Shown: positions 11,741 to 25,277 of the stretch, piece by piece | Numbering within the stretch: the first letter of the stretch is position 1 | How the letters are laid out: the number at the start of each line of letters is the position of its first letter | Source of the DNA: Vanessa cardui | Taxonomy: Eukaryota > Arthropoda > Insecta > Lepidoptera > Nymphalidae | NCBI RefSeq assembly: GCF_905220365.1 | Contig: NC_061129.1 | Location: 4,898,803-4,962,802, forward strand | DNA: 64,000 nucleotides | Direction of reading: 5' to 3' | The notes under the pieces: model-generated | The model's database searches: none | What the model saw: only the letters and a program-made list of their open reading frames with translations | What the model was told of the DNA's origin: nothing | Position numbers and translations under genes: made by a program

Positions 11741-12603
11741 AAGTGAATGAGATCCTTCGAAAGATTTATCTAGATATTAATTAATTATTATCATAACCTT
11801 TTAGGATATAGCGTATTAGTTGAAAATGACAAATTTTATTATACGAGTATAATCTAAAACTTTACCCCAGACTGCACTACTTTTGCGGAGACGAAAAGTT
11901 CATGTTAGAAGATTTAGTTAATTCTATATTAAAAAAATATATTATCATGAAAATATATATTTTACTATGAAAGTTAGAAACACTATCGTATATGTACCGT
12001 TACCAAAATTGGTAAACAGGACAAATTGTTAATAATTATTGCACCTTCAGCAAAAGTAGGAAACACTTCTTAGAACTGTTAAGGCATTAAACTGTACTAA
12101 GAATATCGACGGTATAAACATTGACAACCGTTCAACAGTTTTTAAACAAAAAAAACTTGCTGAGTCAATTAGGATCATTCTGTTATTACCATTAGATGTG
12201 ATACATTGACAAGTAAATAGAAAAAAAATAGTATATTTGCCATGAAGACATACATACGTATGTATAAATGATATATTCAATTATTACTAATTTTAAACCC
12301 TTGGAAATTGTTACGATTAATGCCACTTTTTGGGACACGTGGTACTAATGTTAAGCAATTCGTTTTGTTATTATTAATGTGAGATAAATTATGATTGAAA
12401 TTATAATCCTAGCTTCGTCTTTTACTCTAGGGAAAGGTTCTTTCTGTGCAAACATAGCTAATAAAACTATCGTGAAAGTTTGAATATTTGTACGTTAGTG
12501 TCACTTTCATGACTTGTCTTAGTGGTAGTGAAAATATAAATACAATGTCATACCAAATGATAATATACATTATATTGTAGAGTAAACAAAATAAAATTAA
12601 GTA

Positions 12604-12771
12604 TTACACAGTTCGTGTTTTAAAAGAAAACAGTTTGAAGATTTTTCTAATCTCAGTAATATTAAAGACAAGGTTTATGTGAAGGCGCGTACGCAGTCCC
12701 AACAGCATAACCTGCAAAAAAGTACCCATAAACAGTCCGTTTATGATGGCAAATAAAGCTGGCCATCTTCC
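12604..12771 (-). other. Hydrophobic open segment behind a possible splice acceptor
   Basis: On the minus strand an AG at 12,772-12,773 precedes an open frame of 55 codons ending in TAA at 12,604. The first 35 codons encode a strongly hydrophobic stretch (FAIINGLFMGTFLQVMLLGL) followed by basic residues, then a less structured tail. The GC-elevated composition looks codon-like, but the polypyrimidine tract is poor and no partner exon was found. It may be a terminal exon of an unrecognised gene, or chance within a conserved non-coding segment that extends to about 12,960. Confidence 0.2.
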
Positions 12772-13849
12772 CTGTAGTCCCGTAGTGAATTATTGCTTTA
12801 TTGCTTCAGAAATATTTCACAAACAGAAAATATTTTATGATTCTCCACTTAAGAACCGCCATATATCATTTTAAGCCATAGATAATAAAATTCGTAAGTC
12901 GCCACGGGCGAGACAAAGGTTGTACGGCCGGTTGCAATCCGACGGATCTAAATTAATAACATTTCGAATATTTTAATGTAACATAAGCACTATCTCCTAG
13001 AATATTCTCGAAGCTCTTGTAGTATTTTTCGTTTGGAATATTTGTAAAAATATATTTGTAACATATTTGCCAAGACCCAAGCAGACATATTTACCCGTTA
13101 AACAACAATGTTCATCGGTATAGAACCTCCATGCTCTGTACCTTTGTTGAATCTAAATTGTTTTTTATTGGCACTTAAACCGAAACACTAGTATTTTATA
13201 TAATTATGTTTTGAATATTTATTTGAAAAACATAAACACTCGAGGCATTTCGCATCGGGTCCGAGCAAACATAAAATTGGAATAGTTAATGCTCGAAGAA
13301 ATCGTTAAAACGAGTGAAGACTGTAATTGGAAGACATTAAACGTAACCAGGATTGTTATAGCTTACTCTTAAAAACCTTTACCGTGGGCATTAGTCGTCA
13401 GTATTTACTCATATGTTACAATGTTAAATGATATGTGTAAAATTAACCATAGATTCAATCGTTCTTACAATAATTAGCACGTCATATTATACAATTTTAA
13501 TTATTATCAAATTCAACTATTATGAAAGGATTGTAAGGAATCTTTAAGGGTCATTTTTAGGTCCTGTTCTATTTATCGTATTCATAAATGATCTTTCTTT
13601 CGATTTTAAAATGTACTTTTTGCAGACAATACTTTATTACTTTCCACGATTATTTGAAAAAAGATAGTAATGATGACGTAAACTGTGAATTAGCACGAAT
13701 AATAAATTAGTTTACGAATCATATCGGTTTTAAGGTTACGCAGTATATTGATGCTAGAAATTAATAATTTAAGCTACCGATCGTAATGTCTAGAGTATTT
13801 TTAAAGTTATTTTTAGTATCGTAACTTTAGTGAGATCGCACTTATTTAT

Positions 13850-14130
13850 ACCTAATATAGGCGTACAGGCAAATGGCACACCCAATAAGTGTTTACCACC
13901 AACCAGCCAATAACCAATACCATACAAATAAATCAAGATGCTATATCAAATATTAATCATTCCTTACATCTGCAATGCATAACCAACCTTGGAACAAAGA
14001 TTTTCTCTCTTGGCTGGCATCGACTTATTCAATAACGGAACACAACAATAATGGGTACTTCTGTTTGATAGAATATTTGATGAGTACCACCACCTATCCA
14101 GCCGGGCTACCACGAAGCCCTAAAATCAAG
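13850..14130 (+). repeat. GGCGGACGAGCAT SINE-like repeat, decayed
   Basis: Old copy recognised by the order of its landmarks (TTCCTTACATC..., AACCTTGGAACAAAGA, CGGAACACAACAATAATGGGT, ACCACGAAGCCCTA). The open frame across it is a by-product. Confidence 0.7.
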
Positions 14131-14469
14131 AAATTACTATCCTCATTCATTAACCCTAACAGTACGATTGTTTTCTGGCTTTTACAGATAGACGATAAAT
14201 TGATAAATTTAATAAAACAGATTTAACAAAAAGGTACCTTGACAACTGTTATATAATTTAAGTTTTACCCACTTTAAAAAATATTAAATTAACCATTAAG
14301 GGCGGAAGAGCTATAGCTTGTTTTCATTATTTTTTTTCTACCAATATCGTTATTTTTTTAAAAACGTGATGTAAAATATTAGCCTAATTTTACATACGAT
14401 GATAACGTCTATCAGAAATATAGCAATACCAGAAATTAATTGCAGTAGAAATGTCACACATCCAACTGG

Positions 14470-14605
14470 ATGTGCCCTACCCCACCCATTTTTTAATAGA
14501 AAGTAAAGGAGCTGAAGACTTACCCGGTGGAACGTGACTACCACCGCCCGTGGACATCCGCAACACCTTTAAGGAATATGTAGGCTCTTTTTTTGAAGAC
14601 GTATA
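14470..14605 (-). repeat. Fragment of a further interspersed repeat
   Basis: Read on the minus strand it contains GGTGTTGCGGATGTCCACGG, which resembles a phrase common in lepidopteran SINE-like repeats as I remember them. Family not determined. Confidence 0.4.
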
Positions 14606-15639
14606 GTTTCGGAAAAACCACCGACGAGAAAATAGACAAAAATAAAATTCCAAAAACAATATCGAGAGTTTATTCATTTCCTTTAAATAATCTTCCGAAT
14701 TTTAATAAATTTTACTGCATATTTTTTTATTAGTTTTATTGAATTAATATTTGAATAACAATTAATATTGATGTTTCACATCTGATGGGCATCCCGTGAC
14801 GGCCACATTTTTTCTTAATCATTTTGCGTGTTTTGCATGTCATATCCGCCATATTGGATTTAATATGACCATAGCCTATAACAGTAGTCAAAGACAAAAG
14901 TATAGAAATCTGATTTGTTGGAATATGATTAGTTGCTTAAGTACTTAAAACCGTTCTTATTGTTAATCCGTAATCGAGTAATTACATAACTTAGGTACAG
15001 CCCTAGTCCTACATGAATCATAAATACTAATTAATTACTTAAAGTGTAAGGTGCGCATAATGTGTATGAGACGGACATCCCACCATCCCATCTTAACGCG
15101 CCTCATCCCACCCCTGCGAGGTATCGCTAGGTAACAAATAATTCACATTATATTTGTTTACCTACAAAATATAAATGTATTACTACCTTCATTTGATTAA
15201 TATTTAATGACTGATATAAATCGGTTCTGTAGTTGGTGTGATATGATTATCAAAATATTAATCCCTTATTTTTAAAAAAATCATAAAAAAAAGTTTAAAT
15301 ATAAAATTTAGTACTGTTTAGCCAAGCTACTGAACTGAATTTGATGAAATGTGCTATGAAACAACTTTCACCTTGGACTCTTAGGAAGGACATATTCATA
15401 TTACATAGTACCGTAAAACACGAGCGAAGCCGCGAACGAAAAGTAGTTTAAAAATACTTTTTACTATTAGCGATTATCATACTAATCTATTATAGTCAAT
15501 TACACTCAAACGGAAATATATTTAAAAAGAATACTCTGCTCACGAAAGAGATATTTTACAGTGCTAATGTAATACACATATGTATACATATATACATGTA
15601 CATTGAGAGAATCTATTCTTTAATCTTATCTAAACGGTC

Positions 15640-15870
15640 GGTCAGCCTGTCGGCATTTTACACTTCGTGTGAAACTTTAGAAGTGGCGACGGGGGGTTCC
15701 ATTAGTCAAAGTGATTAGTTTTCGACGCTTTAATGTTTCAATGAGATGAATAATCACCAGCTACAGTGACAAATGTGCTGGTTGCGCGCGCGCACCTGTG
15801 GAGGGATGCCCCCCTTTCAAGACACCGCTTCATCAATCTGCATCGCGGCCTATGTAATCGATGAAGATGT
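15640..15870. other. GC-elevated repeat-free segment with (GC)n core
   Basis: Contains TTGCGCGCGCGCACC at about 15,780-15,796, a CCCCCC run and two ATCGAT-like sites. No open frame with splice support. Candidate regulatory element, by composition only. Confidence 0.3.
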
Positions 15871-16289
15871 ACATTTATTAATACATGCCAGTGTTACCAT
15901 ATGTGTATGTAAAATAATATACTGTTTTTAGAGACTTCAAGCCAATCCACCAGCTTCAAATTAATCTTTACTATTTACCTACAATGGATGAGCGATGAAT
16001 GTTTTCTTACATCATTTGTACTATGTACGTTACTGTTGATTTTATTTTGACTGCTTGAATGCGATTAAAAGTTATCTTATTATCTTTCTACTAATGACAA
16101 GGACTTGGAGCTGACAAATCATTATAACTGGGTTGATTGGTATATATAAAATGGTATGATGTCATCCTGAAATATTTCAACCAAGACGACTATTCTCAAA
16201 GAAGCCTAGCTATATTATTGTTCACAAGTGTGTACGAATAAGTTCAGTTCTGATTCTTTCCTTCTCATAATCCAACAGAAATGAATAGA

Positions 16290-18640
16290 GGATAGACCTA
16301 ATAGTTTTTCGTCCTTGAGGATGAATTCCATCGGAATGCAACTGAGAACTTCCCAACAAAAAAAAAACAAAGCAACTTGAATCCAGGATCTCGGGCGTGA
16401 GGTCTTATAGACTCGTCACTTGACGAACAGAGGTAGGTATATCGATGGGTAGCACAGCACTTTCCTACCGAGACTTCATAATTGCAATGGTTCATTATGA
16501 AAGGCGAGTCAGGGCTATTTCAAACACAAGTGACCACATAAGATCTAGATCAACACGTATGCCATTAAAATATGAAAACTAAAATGAGACTGAAACAAAA
16601 TATTATATTTGAAATAAATATAACTAGCATTAATTATGTTTAGTATAATATTTTTTTTTAATTTTCATGAATTTAAGGTACGTTCATAAAAAATATTACC
16701 ATATTTATGGTCACCCTATTTTTTATAAATGAGTTAACTAAGGTTTACGAGTCAAGGGTTAAAGCCCGACGTGGTCTAGTGCCGGAGTCTTCCACTCGCA
16801 TCATCGAATCGATATTTTTAAACGTCAACTGCTTACTTACATCGATATTTATGTCGAATATATTATATGTATCTCTCGATATATTTCACTTCGCTATGAT
16901 TGAACATTGATTGAGTTCTTTGAAGTAAGCCGCCTTCCACCTCGTAAGATTTACAACTGACGTAATAGCTACTGCGTTATATTATTATTGCTCGAGTCAT
17001 GAAGTAAGCAAATATGACTATCAAAACGAAAGTGTATTAAAGTTTGTAGTGTATTTTTATGCAGATCATTTTGACCGAACTATTCCACTAGCAATTATTT
17101 TTCTTGGTAGTTTCGCGTTAGACAGTCTTGGTAAGTTCGTTAGCTTAATATTATTGTGTTCTGATTTGAAGGATGAGTGAACCAATTGTACTGCAGTATA
17201 CTCGTATTCCTTAAGATAGTGATTTAGTGGATTGTTTTGGAGTTATTATTACCAATCTCGATGAACAGTAAAATCCAATTAACATTACGAGTCTACTTAC
17301 CAATTTAAAAATAAAGATATACTATGATCATTAAAATAATTTTTAAATGTTGAAAATGAGTAACTACGTTTTTTTTCGGTAGAATCTGCATTCCCAACCG
17401 GTGATAGGTTCACTTAATATACTTTGTTAAATGACGATTCAATGCTTTTCGAAGCGTACTTGAATGAAGTATATTTTGAATTACAAAATATCTAAATAGT
17501 TAAAGATAAAGATATATATGAATAGCTATATGTATAATTATACCTATATAAGATAAAATTGCTTTGCAATTTTCATTCCATACAACCGTGTCGTAATTAT
17601 TTTTACTTCAACAATGCAAAGATACTCTAACACCGTGCGGACATACTCAACCGTCTAAAGAAAATACTGTTCATAATTTCTCTAACCAATTAAAAAAATA
17701 TAATACTTATCCTGATGAACATTACGACGATAATATAATATCCAGCCTAGGCAGGCAAATTCACAAACTGGCATTAGTATAATATGTGCCTAATAAGTCA
17801 ATCGTAACGTGAATCTTCCTAGACAAATTTCGCAGTCACAGTTCGCAAAACGACATTAGCCACGGTTTTGCATACTGGCATATACGTAAGTATGTGGGCA
17901 TGCCAAGTATGCACATCGCCATCGTCATAGACACAGATAACTATAGGTGATAAATTCACGTATTCGAACCATCGATATAGAACAATAATCATACCATATT
18001 AATACATTGAATAAGACTATGATGTGTTTATGTTGTTTAAATATATTGCTACAATATATAAATAATAAGAACACACATAGATACATACATAGTAATATTA
18101 CTTTATTTATTATATGGCCATAAGTCACTCGGTTATGATGAGACAGACCGGCATCAGCCGTAGCTTCATAAATCAAAACATTCGTGCTGTGATTTATCAA
18201 ACTTGGACGATACACTCGAGTTTTAAGTCTAACACCTGTCAGGTATCGGTAATTAGGATGCTGCGTTAGAATTTTTTAAGGTTATACAATTTTTAATGTC
18301 ACCTCTACACTGACCTTTCCTCATATCTCTATTAAAAAAATCGAAATATACGTTATTCAAGTCATTTAACAACTTTTTTTTAGATTAAGTGAAGCTAATA
18401 CACTTTCGAAAAGTAGATTCTACCGAGAAGAAACGGCAAGCAACTCAGTAGTTACTCTTATTCAACATTTGAAAAACAGTCATGTAAGTTAATTGCAATT
18501 ATATATGCATGTAATATATCCTTATTAAAAAATGAACAATTTTTTCATTAAACACAATACACAATCAATAACAATTTAATAAATATTATTAGATAAAGAT
18601 TAGCTTAGAGATATAGAAATAGTACATTCGCGTGTAATTA
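16290..18640. other. Gene-free AT-rich stretch with repeat scraps
   Basis: Around 16,375-16,440 a decayed tRNA-SINE-like fragment may be present (AATCCAGGATCTCGGGC). Around 17,155-17,205 there is a fragment of the GGCGGACGAGCAT family, and at 18,389-18,500 a fragment related to the repeat at 6.6 kb. No supportable gene. Confidence 0.4.
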
Positions 18641-18765
18641 CCTGCCTCCCAAATCATTAAACACGATTTAAGTGTTTCAGACTGCGGTTACCGCGGTGAC
18701 CGGCCGCACGCCACACAACACGATGATGTTGCGTTTTTTCACGTGCCGGTCTCATTTGTAAAATG
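18640..18765. other. GC-rich repeat-free patch
   Basis: Contains GGTTACCGCGGTGACCGGCC and a CACGTG. On the minus strand it could end a small exon at a good donor (GGCAG followed by GTAATT at about 18,650), but the upstream acceptor is weak and no partner was found. Confidence 0.3.
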
Positions 18766-19689
18766 TTTTATACCTTTTTTATATCTATAAATATTTTTAT
18801 GATACATTCCACACTGCTATTCGATCGATCGTAATCAGATTAATATTCATCATGCACTCGCGTTTCGATTTAAATAAGAATAGAAGTGACCTTACCCATT
18901 TTATAAATGAGCTGTCAATTTTTTTTAAACGTTGGAAAATGGCGCAAGGTCGTGTCAATGACATTTCTCGACAATATATTTAATTTATATTTATATCTAG
19001 CATAGATTGAATTCAATAAAGTTAGTATCAAAATTTTTAAAACATCTTATCGAAAATATTGAAAATTTAAGAATAGTTTTATAGTTTTAACAGTCTCACG
19101 ATCACATAACCAAACAAATTTTACCAATTTGTACGAAACTCCATATCTTTATTCTCAAAAACCACAATTTTATTGTGAATTAACATGTTTATATTGAGAC
19201 TCATTTGGTCAGTGGTCTTACGATGTATTTTTATTTATCTCGTATATCTGTTGATAAAAAATGAATCATGTATATTTAATAACAAGATATATTTTCGAAG
19301 AGTTGAACTTTAATTTCAAGTTATGTCCAGGCAGACTGGATGTCAAAGTTATGACGTGTTAGATTGATTATCGGATGGATGTTAAAATACGTTTTATGAC
19401 TTTAAGGCGAGCTTTCTGTGTATAAGTATCCTAACAGATTCGTTACCGGCATTGGTTATGCTCGGCTCAATAACCGATGTGTTCTTTTTTTTAATTTAAA
19501 AACATTTCATCACCCGATGAAATTAAATTTGCGCAGGTATTTTAAGCAGATTATTGAGCGTTGTATTTCGAACAATATAAATAAACAGCGTTTTTAAATA
19601 ACACGGTTATTTAAATGGGCGTAGTGTTCGCTTTTCGCTATCAATTGTTACAAGAGGTAGCATGAAGCTCACGTAGACGTATCATGAAA

Positions 19690-20027
19690 TATTTATAATC
19701 AATGTTGTTACAATTTACATTTATTGACAAACACGTTATCGAAAAATAATATCATTACATAGTACCAAACAAAGTAGCTTACTGCTGTCTGTCTGTCCCT
19801 ATGTATACTTAGATCTTTAAAATAACGCAACGGATTTTGACGTGTTTTTATTAATCGATATAATGATTCGAGAGAAAGGATTTTGTATATTACACATGGA
19901 CAATATAGTAAAGAAACACTTATAATTATTGTAGAAGTATCTAATGCGATGACGTAAATAAACAAATTCTGTAGAATATTTAGTATCAGTATTGCACCCT
20001 GCGAAACCGGGGCGGGTCGCTAGTTGT
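19690..20027 (-). mobile_element. Helitron-like non-autonomous repeat (GACCCGCCCCGG type)
   Basis: Reverse copy ending in GGGGCGGGTCGCTAGTTG. Landmarks are the CGACCCGCCCCGG head, TGCAATACTGATAC, ACAGAATTTGT and TTATTTACG, shared with copies at 35,138, 46,376 and 60,946. The CTAGTT-like edge and lack of terminal inverted repeats recall Lep1-type Helitron derivatives; that name is unverified. Confidence 0.6.
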
Positions 20028-20584
20028 TTATATAATTAAAACCTGATATATAATTAAAAAAAAATATTATTCTAGGAAATAAAATGTTTCATATATATTG
20101 GTGTAAAGTTTTGAGCATTCTACCGACAAACAGTAATACCTATGTAGTATAGTGTTCCGGTTTGCAACGTGATTTTACCTGGACATACAAGAGGCATACA
20201 TCAACGATGTTTAGAATTAGCATCAGATGGGGACCATATTTAAATCATCAATATTTTAACTCTACCTCTACTTTTCAGAAAGTAGTTTTCAGTGAGAAAC
20301 GGCAAAGATTTCGCATAGTTGGTTATAAAAAAAAAAATACAGACGAATTGATAACCTCCTCCTTTTTGAAGTCGGTTGAAAACAAATCTGATTTACAATG
20401 TGTTTAGTATCCATAGTTACTATTCTCTTCTCTATTCATTCGAAACCTAGCTTAAATCTATCTATATCCAAAAACGATTATATTCTAATGTGTAAATAGT
20501 CATTGATTTAATAGAAGTTCTACGTATGTTGTTATATAATGAAAAGGCATTTTGGCCATGTTTCCCAATAAAATGAAAATTATT

Positions 20585-20725
20585 CCACGGTGACACGGAG
20601 ATCGACGACGTCAGTGACATGTGACTCCAACCTGCCACACAACCGGAACAAACGCGAGTTCAAAGCACGCGCGACGGCCCGTAACGTCAAAACATTCCCA
20701 TCGCATGCCAAAACACGCTGACATT
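20585..20725. other. GC-elevated repeat-free segment
   Basis: Dense in CG and containing GACGTC- and CATGTGAC-type sites. Neither strand shows an exon with convincing splice sites. Candidate conserved non-coding element. Confidence 0.3.
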
Positions 20726-21346
20726 ACATTTAAAATAAACAAATTTTTGTATATTTAAAATAGTTCAAGAGGAAATGGACCAGAGATTAGGACACGTGGA
20801 ATTACCGACCCGACTATGCACGGGTAATGTCGGAGTCTATATAAGAATTTATATTATGAAATATTAAATTTTATTGGTTGGCATAATTTTTGCCAACAAT
20901 GTCAACAATCATCCTAATCATCATTCGCCAATTTACACAAAAATTATATGAATTGATGACTCACTGCGTCTATGTGTGAAAACGTAGGTATAAAAAACGT
21001 TTTCTTAATATTTGAAATTATCGCATAGGTACAGATGCGGTGGACGGACTTTATTTTAGAGTTTACAGAAATTCTTGCATTCGACTTTAAAGGAAATTAT
21101 AATAAAGAAATCTTTATGTTTCGGATCAACAACTTCCATAGTTAAATCTACCAACCATCATTGGAACAGCTTAAATCAGTTTAAAGCCTTGATCAAAAGA
21201 ATAGTCTTTTGCCCAGCCTTAATAATAATCTGTTAGGTAAGCCTATTATAAAACAATATACATATACATACTTTTACTTTATGAGGAATAACCTTAGTAC
21301 GTTAGTACTTGACCATAAACATTGCTGTTATTAGCTAACAACCTTC

Positions 21347-21430
21347 AACAACAACAACAGCCTGTAAATATCTTACTGCTGGGTTAAAGCCTCCTCTCCC
21401 TTTGAGGAAAAGCTTGGAACATATTCAGGT
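21347..21430 (-). mobile_element. tRNA-derived SINE, 3'-end fragment
   Basis: Only the tail end survives, CAACAACAACAGCCTGTAAA through the CTCCTCTCCCTTTGAGG segment to ACATATTCAGG; typical 5'-truncation for a LINE-mobilised element. Confidence 0.8.
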
Positions 21431-22374
21431 ATTAGTTAACATGAACGCTTACAGGTCAAGAGTTTCCGGGTTCCGATAGTATAATGAATCGAAAAAAGAT
21501 TATAGGTTTTTTTTGTCCAGAAATGATCTAATACAATTAAGGGTTTTGGGGTCCTGTATTTTCGCACATAATTGTGCCTTATAATATATCCTAATTCGAT
21601 AGGTAATTTAGTAGTTAAAAATGGTCTCCAAAAACGTTTTCACAGATGAAGCTGTCAGCAGCGTCAATGGGTCAGCGTTATTAATTCGGATTAATATTTC
21701 GGATTAATTTCTTCGTGCTTTTAACTTGATTTAATAAAAAAATATATAAACAACATTGTTGTGAATTTCTTAGGCGATAATTAAATCTCGTCCTAATGAA
21801 AGCAAAAATCATGTATATTTGTATTGCATCCATACTGTTTTCAAATCTAATGATGTTCATATATTCGGATGGATATATTATTTTACAGCGCAGTAAGTTT
21901 CTTTAGTCAGATTTCAAACAAGCCTTTTTAACTTGAATACTTCCGCAAAACTTCAAGATTACAGCGCTTGAGATGACCTTTGACCTAAAATAAAGCGTCA
22001 TTAAGAATACTCTCTATTCATTATTTAATCACAAAATAGTTTAATTTTTTGTTAAATTGAATAAACAAAACTATAACATAACATTTTTAAATTAACCTTT
22101 TAATTTTCCTTGAAACAATCACAATCTTAGTATATAGAAAATAACATAATCAGACACGTATCACTTTAATCTTTATAACTTTCTGTAGTCATTTTGTTTT
22201 CATCTTAGATAAAAATGAAAAAAACAATTAGATTAGAAATATATCTATAAGAATACAAGTAATCGAAGTATAATCTACTTAGATTAAACTTCTGACTAAA
22301 TAAAGTGGAATAATCCGAATAATATATTACGAAAACACATATTATTAATAAATCGGAAACGGAAGTAGCTCCTA

Positions 22375-22615
22375 TTTGATTAGGGAGAACATGCGCGAGC
22401 GCAACCTAGCTCCGCGACCCGAAACAAAACGTTCCATCCGGTTACGAAACATTAACAACAAGTACTTCGTTCACATTTAGTTATTAATATTAAATGACAG
22501 TTCTAACGAAAATAAGCAAACGTCGCTTTAAAGCGCTTTGTTTACAGCCGTTTCGCTTTAGTTCATACAATGTATCATTCGCGTGTCGTCTCCATAATCA
22601 CGCCCACACTTGTAG
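22375..22615. other. Repeat-free complex segment (candidate conserved non-coding element)
   Basis: Starts with a GC-rich core near 22,390-22,440, then TA-rich homeodomain-like TTAATATTAAAT motifs and a GCTTTAAAGCGC palindrome-like run. No open frame; composition contrasts with flanks. Function inferred only. Confidence 0.35.
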
Positions 22616-22964
22616 AAAAACCATTATATGAACATGATAATTCCCGTTTTAGTGACTACGACATAAAAGTAAAACTACCTGCATATTGAAGGTTTATCTA
22701 ACTCTTTAATGTTTGCTAGAAACATTAAAAAGTTAGTTTGTAAATGTTTGCAGTGGGTGCTATGACTGCTTATTATTTTTTGACCGATTTTATCTGCTTA
22801 AAGGCATCATTAGAATAACGAATTTCTCTCACAAATAATTTAATTGAAAAAAATGACGAGAAATATTGCATTGTATTCAAAACAAATGCTATTACTAATA
22901 AAAATTACTGATATACATACACATCAAAGTTTGTTCTAACTCATATTTTAATTAAATATACATT

Positions 22965-23680
22965 ATAGCTGCGGAAACGCAACGTCGATTATATTCCAAT
23001 ATGACAAATTAATTCGGCTTTTGATTTTAGAACTGTTACGTTAACATCTAAAATATTCTCCGTTTCCGATCGGAACATAAATTTATATAATCAACATTGA
23101 ACAAACTCGGGCAAACATAATTGTTAGGGTCCACACTCTACGGAAACGGTGCCCTAATGACACGTCTAATACGACCACGCGCGAGGCATCCCACAATTTA
23201 CCTGTTACGAATTAGACGCAACCCATTATTTAAGTATCGGTAGCTAGCGTGCATCGTTATCATTAATTTGATTTCTTTCACGAATTCTACGGCGCCATTT
23301 GGCCACTAATAAGGCCGTTAAGTCTCATCGTAAAACGCAATTTCCCCTAAACTCGAAAAAAGACAACGCTTACAACTCAACATGAGTTAACCCGATTTGA
23401 CGTGAGCTTCGTGCAATTGGTTACTTCTCATTATTATAATTCGCGGCTTTTAACTCTTGTAATACGTGAGCGTTGCGCTTATAAGAGACTACAAAGTTAA
23501 GGTAACGAGATATTTTAAATGGTACTTATGAAAATTACGGTTCGCCGATGAATTAGTTTTGGGAGTACGATGTACTTTTTAGGACGCGTTGGCGTTGTAC
23601 CGCAAAGGTTAATTATTAGTGATGCCAGTCGCTTCGTGCGTGTCAGACAGCCTGTAATTAACAATAGCGTTTTAATTATA
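22965..23680. other. Long repeat-free complex segment (candidate conserved non-coding block)
   Basis: About 700 bp without any of the window's repeat families, with evenly elevated CG content. A possible minus-strand donor (AACAG followed by GTAAAT at about 23,195) lies within it, but no exon could be built. I read it as a cluster of regulatory elements. Confidence 0.4.
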
Positions 23681-23774
23681 TAAATTCTAGATGACTCGAA
23701 AATCTCTATGGTAAACTTTGAGCGATTTGTTTATTAGTAAACAGTATTTGTTAATTTCAAACTATAACGGCAAA

Positions 23775-23960
23775 AACCAGTCTGGATCCACCCACTCGTC
23801 ACAACCGCCAAGCAATAATACTTAGTATTGTTGTCTCTGTTTGAAGGGTGTTTGTCACTACAGGTATAATATAATACTTTAGTTTGAAAAGTTGGTAGTG
23901 CATTGGCGTTGACCATTTTTGGTGGTAACCACTCACTATCAGGATAGACTATTAGCCAAT
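23775..23960 (-). repeat. GGCGGACGAGCAT SINE-like repeat, decayed
   Basis: Minus-oriented copy with GTCTGGATCCACCCACTCGT, TTGTTGTCTCTGTTTGAAGGG and GGTAACCACTCACTATCAGG landmarks. Confidence 0.7.
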
Positions 23961-24344
23961 CTACTTTTTTGAAATGATTAAACAAAAAATAGTAAAACCA
24001 AAAATATAAATATTAAAAAAAAAACTATATCTCATTCTAAAATTATTTTATTGTATTTATTTTAAGCTTGTAATAATTATACTTCTAAATAAAACAGTTA
24101 CTCATTATGTAGGTTTATTCCTCTAATCAAAGGGCAAGTAAAGTCGTACGTACATATATAAATAAGCCTTATATTTGTGACATAAATGGTACAAGAGTTA
24201 AAGACAACATAAAATATTATGCGTGAAGCCTTGGATAGCAGTAAGAAAACAAGTTCCAGTTTAGTTTCGCTTTAAACTCTAATAATAATAGATGCAGCAT
24301 TAGGAAATTATTATTTTTAGGCAATTAATAATTTATAAATAAAT

Positions 24345-24604
24345 AACAACAGCCTGTAAATTGTCTACTGCTTGGATAAGACCTCTTCTCCCTTTGAGGA
24401 GAAGGATTGGAACATATTACACCACGCTGTTCCAATGTGAGTTGGTGGAATCCACACATGTGGCAGAATTTCCATGAAATTAATGAAGATGAATTAGAAA
24501 CACAAATTAAGCTCATGAATATTCAGTGGAGCTTGCCTGGGTTTGAACCCGCAATCACTGGTTAAGATAAACGCGTTCTAACCACTGGGCTATCTCGACT
24601 CAAA
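24345..24604 (-). mobile_element. tRNA-derived SINE with intact box B and box A complement
   Basis: Reverse copy ending in the head complement CACTGGGCTATCTCGACTC; box B is visible as GGGTTTGAACCC. A block between ATGAAATTA and AATGAAGATGAATTAG is shortened. The open frame on the minus strand here is a SINE by-product. Confidence 0.88.
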
Positions 24605-24830
24605 TAATTTACTCCTAGGTCAGATCTCACAATCCACTATATAAGTTCCTTTAAGTAGTAGTTCCATTTTTAAATCATATCGGTGTAGGTTTAATGACAT
24701 AATATGCCACAGACTAAAAAAATATACACACGATCTATTATTTCTAACAAAGAGTGAAAAAAAAAGTTCTTTTACCGATAATAATTTAATTAGTTATCGA
24801 TATACCATTCATCAACATCTTCAAATAGTA

Positions 24831-24851
24831 ACTATCTATCTATCTATCTAT
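24831..24851. repeat. (CTAT)5 microsatellite
   Basis: Five tandem CTAT units, followed by a short imperfect repeat of TATTGAAAG. Confidence 0.85.
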
Positions 24852-25277
24852 TGAAAGGTCTATTGAAAGATGCCCGTCATTAGTTAGTTATTTCACACGC
24901 GAAATGAATCATCGTTCTTGCTAATTTTTAGCATCTAACGGAATTTAAATGTGCGTTTAACGATATTACACGCTTTGTTTAACAAAAAACTACTTTATAA
25001 AAATTATCACAAAAAGTATTGAATATTGTACAAGTAGTATATTATATAATTATTGTGATGTTTTACTTTTTTATTTTTCAAATGTTATATAGAGCCTAAA
25101 TTGTTGTATAATTAGATTCAAGTGTGAAAGTTAGTAACATTTTGATTTATTATTAGGGTGCTGAGATAATACATATAAATACAAAAAACTGTTTATGGTT
25201 TTGGAAACCGAATAAAATGATGTAGAATATCTGTTTCTGCTAAGTTAGTTGAATATTAATTCCACTAGAAACAATCC

